A stretch of 64,000 nt of DNA from GCA-003244245 sp963823755. GTDB lineage: Bacteria; Actinomycetota; Actinomycetes; Mycobacteriales; Pseudonocardiaceae. Location: positions 38,206-102,205 of the forward strand of contig CAWGMP010000010.1 in the NCBI GenBank assembly GCA_963823755.1, read 5' to 3'. Of this stretch, positions 60,201 to 64,000 are shown one piece after another (position 1 is the stretch's first letter; the number at the start of each line of letters is the position of its first letter). The notes under the pieces are model-generated. The model did not search any database. It was given only the letters and a program-made list of their open reading frames with translations, and had not been told where the DNA came from. The position numbers and the translations under genes were made by a program.

Positions 60201-62531
60201 CCTCAAAAGGAACGCGCATGGATTGTGATTACGGACCTGGAATCACGGACTGCCGCTGACGCCGGAGACCTGCCGGGCGCTACCCGGCTTGCGGAGGAGG
60301 TTCGCGAACAGGTTGCCGAACGCATAGCAGCTGGCTCTGAAACTGTCGACTGGCATCGTTACCTGCAGATAAGCCATAGTCGCCTTGGCGACCTCGCTAT
60401 CGCAGTTGGCGATCTTCAGGCCGCGGAGCAGCACCTCGAGACAAGTCTCCGGACAGCTGAGTTTTTAGTCGAACGCGAACCGAGAGACAGCGACAGTCAG
60501 CGGGCTCTATCGGTATGCTGGAATCGGCTAGGCGACTTGGCTGCAGCCACTGGAGACATTCTGGTCGCGGAGAAACGCTATCGAGCAAGCCTCAATATTA
60601 TTGAACGACTAGCGGAACGTGAACCTACTGACCGTTCCTGGCTCCGCGACATTGCAGTCAATCACGAGCGACTCGGAGACCTTGCCATCGCCTCAGGTGA
60701 CACTACCGGAGCGAGTCAGCACTATCGCGCAAGCCTTGATATCACTGAGCGGCTCGTCGCAACGGATCCGATCAACATTGTTTGGCAGCGTGACCTCTCT
60801 ATAAGTCATAACCGGCTCGGCGATGCGGCTGTCGCGGGTGGTGCTATCACCCAGGCGGAGCAACACTACCGGGTAAGTCTCGACATTGCTGAACGGCTCG
60901 CGGCGGCTGATCCGACTAACACCAACTGGCAGCGGGATCTCTCGGTTAGCCACAATCGACTCGGGGATCTTTCGGTTGCGTCGGGCGACCTTGATAGAGC
61001 GGAACAACACTTCCGTGCGGCGTTGGAGATTCGGGAACGCCTAGCGGCCGCTGACCCAACAAACGCAAGCTGGCAGCGTGATCTCTCGCTCAGTCATGAG
61101 CGATTGGGGGATGTTGCATTTGCATCTGGTGATCTTTCTCGCGCTAGAAACGCTTATAGGGCAGGGCTGAATATTGCGGAGCGCCTAGCCGCCGCCGACC
61201 CGGCCAACGCAAGCTGGCAACGCGATCTGTCCGTTGGACACAACAAGCTCGGCGACTCCGCATCTGCTACCGGCGACCTCGCAAGCGCAACGCGCCACTA
61301 CCAGATTAGTCTGAGCATCATAGAGCGCCTAGCCGCCGCCGACCCGGCCAACGCAAGCTGGCAACGCGACCTTCAGGCGGGCCGCGTACATCTTGACCGA
61401 CTCTCTCAAGCGCGACAGGAAACCCTAGCCAAGGATTTTGCAGAGGATCGACCACGAGTAGATGTCTTCATCAGTTCCACCGCGAGCGACGCCCGCACCG
61501 CTCGCCAGATAGCCCGCGAGCTACGCTCACTCGATCTAAACGTTGTCGTTGATGCGGATAGGATCTTTACTTCTGGCAACCGTTGGCAAGAATCAGTTGC
61601 CGGAGCTTTCGAGGATGCCCGCGCCACCGTGGTTCTAGTTTCACTAGCTTCTTTGGAAAGTAGCTGGGTCCGTCAAGAGATCGCAACTGCGGTAGACAAT
61701 GCCCACGCGGGTCTCACGCTCTTGATTCCGATCGTACTTGACAATTTTATTGACGAGGGGACGCTCGAAGGCCTTGGGCAGTTCCAAGGAATTAAGATCA
61801 GCGCAGATAGCGGCATTCGGGGTGCCGCGAAAGAGATTGCTCAAGCGCTGGCACTGTCGCGGTCGGAGGTAGTCGAGCCCAGCCCTCGGGCCGCCATCGG
61901 CAATACGGAGCAAAGACTTACAGCGAACGAATACGAGCTCGGCGAAGACCACCCCTCTACACTAGCCCTACGTGCCGATCTCGCCGGCCTATATCGGAAT
62001 GTCGGCCGTCGGGAGGCCGCGGTCGCACTGTTGGAACGAACGCTCAACGATGGCGAACGAGTCCTTGGAACGGACCATCCATCGATGCTCACCGTTCGAG
62101 CCAACCTAGCAACGCTCTATCAAGAGGTCGGACGGCAGGACGCCGCAGTCGCGCTACTAGAACGCACAGTCGATGACGGCGAGCGGATCCTTGGAACGGA
62201 CCATCCATCGATGCTCACCGTTCGAGCCAACCTAGCAACGCTCTATCAACAGGTCGGACGGCAGGACGCCGCAGTCGCGCTACTAGAACGCACAGTCGAT
62301 GACGGCGAGCGGATCCTTGGAACGGAACACCTCTCAACCCTTACGGCCCGCGCAAACCTCGCTGGACTCTATCAGCAACTTGGCCGCAGAGAAGCCGCGG
62401 TCACGTTACTTGAACAGTCGCTCGCAGACGGTGAACGGATCTTCGGGTCCGATCACCCGTATACTCTGACCGTACGAGCGAACCTTCACCATGTGCTGCA
62501 CGAACGATCCGCCGGTTCTGCACATGTCTAG
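57240..62531 (+). CDS. Giant SEFIR-CHAT-STAND-TPR-TIR-TPR protein
   Basis: This 1,763-residue candidate immune protein has these regions in order: SEFIR domain (11-160, RIVISYAPDSDEH, VLVVASPEYKRR); CHAT protease-like domain (185-535) with His399 (HLSAHGS) and Cys441 (ILLSSCTTGS); STAND NTPase (560-880) with Walker A GVGGVGKT (598-605) and Walker B LLLIFDNFE; TPR repeats (1033-1394); TIR domain (1405-1545, VDVFISSTASDA) with the NADase-type glutamate near 1480 (SSWVRQE); and a second set of TPR_12 repeats (1563-1763, LGTDHPSMLTVRANLATLYQ). GTG at 57240 follows AGGAG. Codon use is more AT-rich than in the flanking genes, a sign of transfer. Confidence 0.88.
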   Translation: MYEKATRGGASRIVISYAPDSDEHQDAVWQFWVLLRAHSIDARLQILPTSPHGDSARSIIRQLREADRVLVVASPEYKRRAERQEPEHQGQPAESEAYLLGNSVYDEYTRRSGRFVAVVLPGQSTNDIPEFLTSARIHYFELPQLTESIIDPLVRLLNRQTDGASSDSRHDASKAADRPPFLRTELSLECTMRDSLLTTRAILAGTEISRQESPVSPDILAVWKGLRSGPQVAASRILAAGQELASAIFDPVSEHLVADFLNQLPLGDWVDVIWVTDDEALGLPVELLRLTTAAGDDLGPLALRSGVTVIRRLAETTALASAPLPGPLKILAAVAAPEESLTGNVPLDVEAEMQAIIDSVIDVSDDPRAQVRILEVASLPQIADALAADNYHILHLSAHGSADMIELEDEDGRPVSVGARQLIGAISRAGQAVPLILLSSCTTGSQALAVELVRSGAPRVIAMQAPVTDQYATLLAASLYRSVIENPSNSVSQALALARQQTESALAKRRRDTDTPPPEYGVPTLFTVSPELPLVAATAPSQPLSRMTVVPSGASVRELSMGQLIGRRRELRDTTAILSDSPEARQQWGRKAGVQLTGVGGVGKTAIAGRAMARLRARGWIIAVHEGRWDPTGLFTAIANELDVVPALTAAAAHFGSHEVDDIDKLNLLTELLQTQRLLLIFDNFEQNFSGPSGETLLDPTFAEILRRLTESALAGAILLTSRYPIPADDGRLVEIPVPPLSPSELGRLFLRMPALRDLSTHDQRMLVRTIGGHPRLIEFVGALMRGGPANLRHVQAKLRELAQDAGIDITSPRELDQAVEHARLLGNADILLGELIHLLTPRQRVILDQVAVCRAPLLLDDLAYALGDTNAEIVIVSAEDLQSDLDHLIDLTLLTAGAEIGMHPWTAELLTRDRDDLARYHERALAARMRRFRNGAANYLDLLDMPRHLAALGMYDDVASIAEQAKDLLPGTLALAAFLSEIRPLVPQKERAWIVITDLESRTAADAGDLPGATRLAEEVREQVAERIAAGSETVDWHRYLQISHSRLGDLAIAVGDLQAAEQHLETSLRTAEFLVEREPRDSDSQRALSVCWNRLGDLAAATGDILVAEKRYRASLNIIERLAEREPTDRSWLRDIAVNHERLGDLAIASGDTTGASQHYRASLDITERLVATDPINIVWQRDLSISHNRLGDAAVAGGAITQAEQHYRVSLDIAERLAAADPTNTNWQRDLSVSHNRLGDLSVASGDLDRAEQHFRAALEIRERLAAADPTNASWQRDLSLSHERLGDVAFASGDLSRARNAYRAGLNIAERLAAADPANASWQRDLSVGHNKLGDSASATGDLASATRHYQISLSIIERLAAADPANASWQRDLQAGRVHLDRLSQARQETLAKDFAEDRPRVDVFISSTASDARTARQIARELRSLDLNVVVDADRIFTSGNRWQESVAGAFEDARATVVLVSLASLESSWVRQEIATAVDNAHAGLTLLIPIVLDNFIDEGTLEGLGQFQGIKISADSGIRGAAKEIAQALALSRSEVVEPSPRAAIGNTEQRLTANEYELGEDHPSTLALRADLAGLYRNVGRREAAVALLERTLNDGERVLGTDHPSMLTVRANLATLYQEVGRQDAAVALLERTVDDGERILGTDHPSMLTVRANLATLYQQVGRQDAAVALLERTVDDGERILGTEHLSTLTARANLAGLYQQLGRREAAVTLLEQSLADGERIFGSDHPYTLTVRANLHHVLHERSAGSAHV

Positions 62532-63090
62532 CGCCTCTACTTGTACAGGCGTGCTCGTGAGCTACGCTCACGACCCCGACGTCGCTGGCCATAAGGAGCG
62601 CGCACTTGAACTTGCCCAATCGCTCCGGATTCGAGGGGTAGACGCGCTAATAGACCAGTTTCTCGAACATGATCCCCCTAACTGGCCCCGGTGGATGACA
62701 GACCAAATAAAGGCAGCAGATTTCGTCCTCTGCCTCGCATCGCCTGCCTACAAAGTGCGCTTCGAACAGCGTGGCGACCATCAGATCGGACGTGGGGTGA
62801 GGTGGGAGGGAATGGTAGTTACAGAGCACATTTACGACAACATCGTAGATAATCAACGAAAATTTATCGCAGTCGTACCCGAGAAGTGCTCCCACCACGA
62901 TATACCGGATGTATTGCTGCCAATTGGCAGATCCTACTACCTGTGGCCTCAGGATGACGAAGATCTTTATCGGCGACTCACTGGACAACCGCGCGTCTTG
63001 CCTGAAGCGCTAGGTGACATAGTAATGATGCCGCCGGTAACGATTATTGCCCGAAGGAGCCGTCACACGCAACCCCCACGCAATCTGTAG
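62524..63090 (+). CDS. Stand-alone SEFIR-domain protein
   Basis: This 188-residue protein is essentially one SEFIR domain: GVLVSYAHDPDVAGHKERALELAQSLRIRGVDALIDQFLEHDPPNWPRWMTDQIKAADFVLCLASPAYKVRFE. ATG at 62524 overlaps the end of the giant gene by 8 bp, so it is translated with it. It pairs naturally with the N-terminal SEFIR domain of that protein, as adaptor or signalling partner. No catalytic glutamate of the TIR type is apparent. The last 20 residues are basic. Confidence 0.85.
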   Translation: MSSASTCTGVLVSYAHDPDVAGHKERALELAQSLRIRGVDALIDQFLEHDPPNWPRWMTDQIKAADFVLCLASPAYKVRFEQRGDHQIGRGVRWEGMVVTEHIYDNIVDNQRKFIAVVPEKCSHHDIPDVLLPIGRSYYLWPQDDEDLYRRLTGQPRVLPEALGDIVMMPPVTIIARRSRHTQPPRNL

Positions 63091-63167
63091 CTGCCCATGC
63101 CTCATATGAACCCAAACACAGGCTTGCTCAGTTAAGAAAAAGGACTACAGTATGACTAACGGGCTCT

Positions 63168-63960
63168 TCAACTTGAGCGGGCACCGGTCGATTTCTCGCT
63201 GACCTCCGGCGTGGTTTCCGGGGTGAAGTGCAACCGTACTCGGCGGCGGTAGTTGGTTCGGTTTGTGACCCGTAGGCAGCGCGTTTCACCTGTTTGATCA
63301 GCCAGTTGGTGCCTTCGGTGGCGGTGTTGGTGATCCCGGTGGTGAGGAAGACCTCGATGCCGGGCCACCAGGTCTCGATCGTCTCGGCGAGGGTGGTCAG
63401 TTCGGGGATGTCGGTGGCGGCGCACCAGTCGTAGAAGGCCCACAGCCGGGTGTGAACCTCATGGCGGCGCCCGCCGGTCGCGGCGTTGGCGCATAGAGGC
63501 TCGGAGTTTTTTCTCGGCAATCCGGACGGTCAGGATGCCCGGTCGGGTCAGCCGTTCTACATGCGGGCCATGGCTCGAGCCCAGCGGCGTTCGCGGCCGC
63601 GCAGCAGCAGTCGCCGGTTGGCCCAGGCCGGGTCGGCGGCGCGGCGGCGTCGACCGAGCAGATCCGGGTGTCGCGCTGGCGCATGGCGGTGTGGGCGGTC
63701 TTGGCGAGCATGATCAGGTGGAAGTGGTCCACTGCGATCCGGGCGTGCGGCAGTGCCTCGCGGATGGCAGCGGCGTAGCCGGCATGCAGGTCGATCACCA
63801 CAATCTCGACCGCGTCGCGCGAAGGCCTGCGAGCGCGCAGCCAGCCAGCTGCACACCGCACCCTGGGTCCGGCCGTCAACCTGAGTCGGCGCACCGTGCT
63901 CCAGACGACGGGATGCGCTCGGCCCTCGTGGATCTTGTCCATTGGGCTGTCCATTAACCC
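63168..63960 (-). pseudogene. Decayed ISL3-family transposase
   Basis: Pieces in three frames line up as one ISL3-type transposase: DAVEIVVIDLHAGYAAAIREALPHARIAVDHFHLIMLAK, then RAADPAWANRRLLLRGRER, then RLWAFYDWCAATDIPELTTLAETIETWWPGIEVFLTTGITNTATEGTNWLIKQVKRAAYG and the end PETTPEVSEKSTGARSS. There are several frame shifts, and the N-terminus is not recognisable. Remaining DNA to the window end shows no gene. Confidence 0.8.
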
Positions 63961-64000
63961 TGGTCCTCCGAGTGTCGCTGGTGCCTCCGCGGCGCAACCA

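Noticed and set aside
63980..64000. Possible second att copy of tRNA-Lys at the window end (GCGGCGCAACCA)
   Set aside because: It lacks the T-arm sequence and differs from the tRNA-Lys end (GCGGCGCACCA); too short to support a direct repeat.

Overview
The window is high-GC actinobacterial DNA. It carries a fused FO synthase for coenzyme F420, dynamin-like IniA/IniC with an IniR-type regulator, a WhiB-like protein, an FtsK-type conjugation protein, GTG starts and many ATGA/GTGA gene overlaps. These suggest an actinomycete, perhaps near the Pseudonocardiales. That placement is inference.

The left part (1 to about 28.4 kb) looks like ordinary chromosome. In order it holds: a NarL-type two-component pair; a small membrane protein; a phosphoribosyltransferase; a YceI protein; an NYN-like/HIT reading frame; a copper module (csoR, copZ, a small gene, copA) behind two tandem CsoR-type operators; a DUF3048 lipoprotein-like protein; a membrane GGDEF protein; FO synthase; an ini-like locus with an Hsp70/LuxR-type regulator pair divergent from iniA-iniC; two CHRD secreted proteins; a PH-domain membrane pair coupled to oligoribonuclease; tRNA-His; and a lipoprotein L,D-transpeptidase.

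From tRNA-Lys (28,372) onward the window is accessory DNA. A tyrosine recombinase sits directly 3' of tRNA-Lys. The first candidate conflict operon follows on the minus strand (39.4 to 31.6 kb): an LCAT-like alpha/beta hydrolase, a transglutaminase-like/STAND NTPase/TPR protein, and an HTH-CHAT protease-like protein. The TPR part is made of about 16 nearly identical 138-bp repeats and contains three frame changes, all at the same hinge of the repeat. Next comes a module like an actinomycete integrative and conjugative element (AICE): Nudix hydrolase, TPR regulator, XRE regulator, excisionase, WhiB-like, membrane protein, FtsK/TraB translocase and a cluster of eight GAGGCA repeats that could be the transfer locus. 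A NACHT protein and a second integrase, with a fused GntR-type HTH, lie next to a 43-bp tRNA-Arg 3' fragment that looks like an att site.

The stretch from 53.3 to 56.7 kb is scrap and rearrangement: a recombinase remnant, a truncated Tra-like protein, an IS5-type transposase remnant, an intact IS6-family element without target duplication, and an inverted second copy of the Nudix gene with only the end of its regulator gene. The right end encodes a 1,763-residue SEFIR-CHAT-STAND-TPR-TIR-TPR protein that overlaps a stand-alone SEFIR gene, then a decayed ISL3-type transposase. The accessory half therefore holds three different STAND/NACHT-type candidate immune systems. The two built around CHAT protease-like domains are the most likely undescribed systems here.
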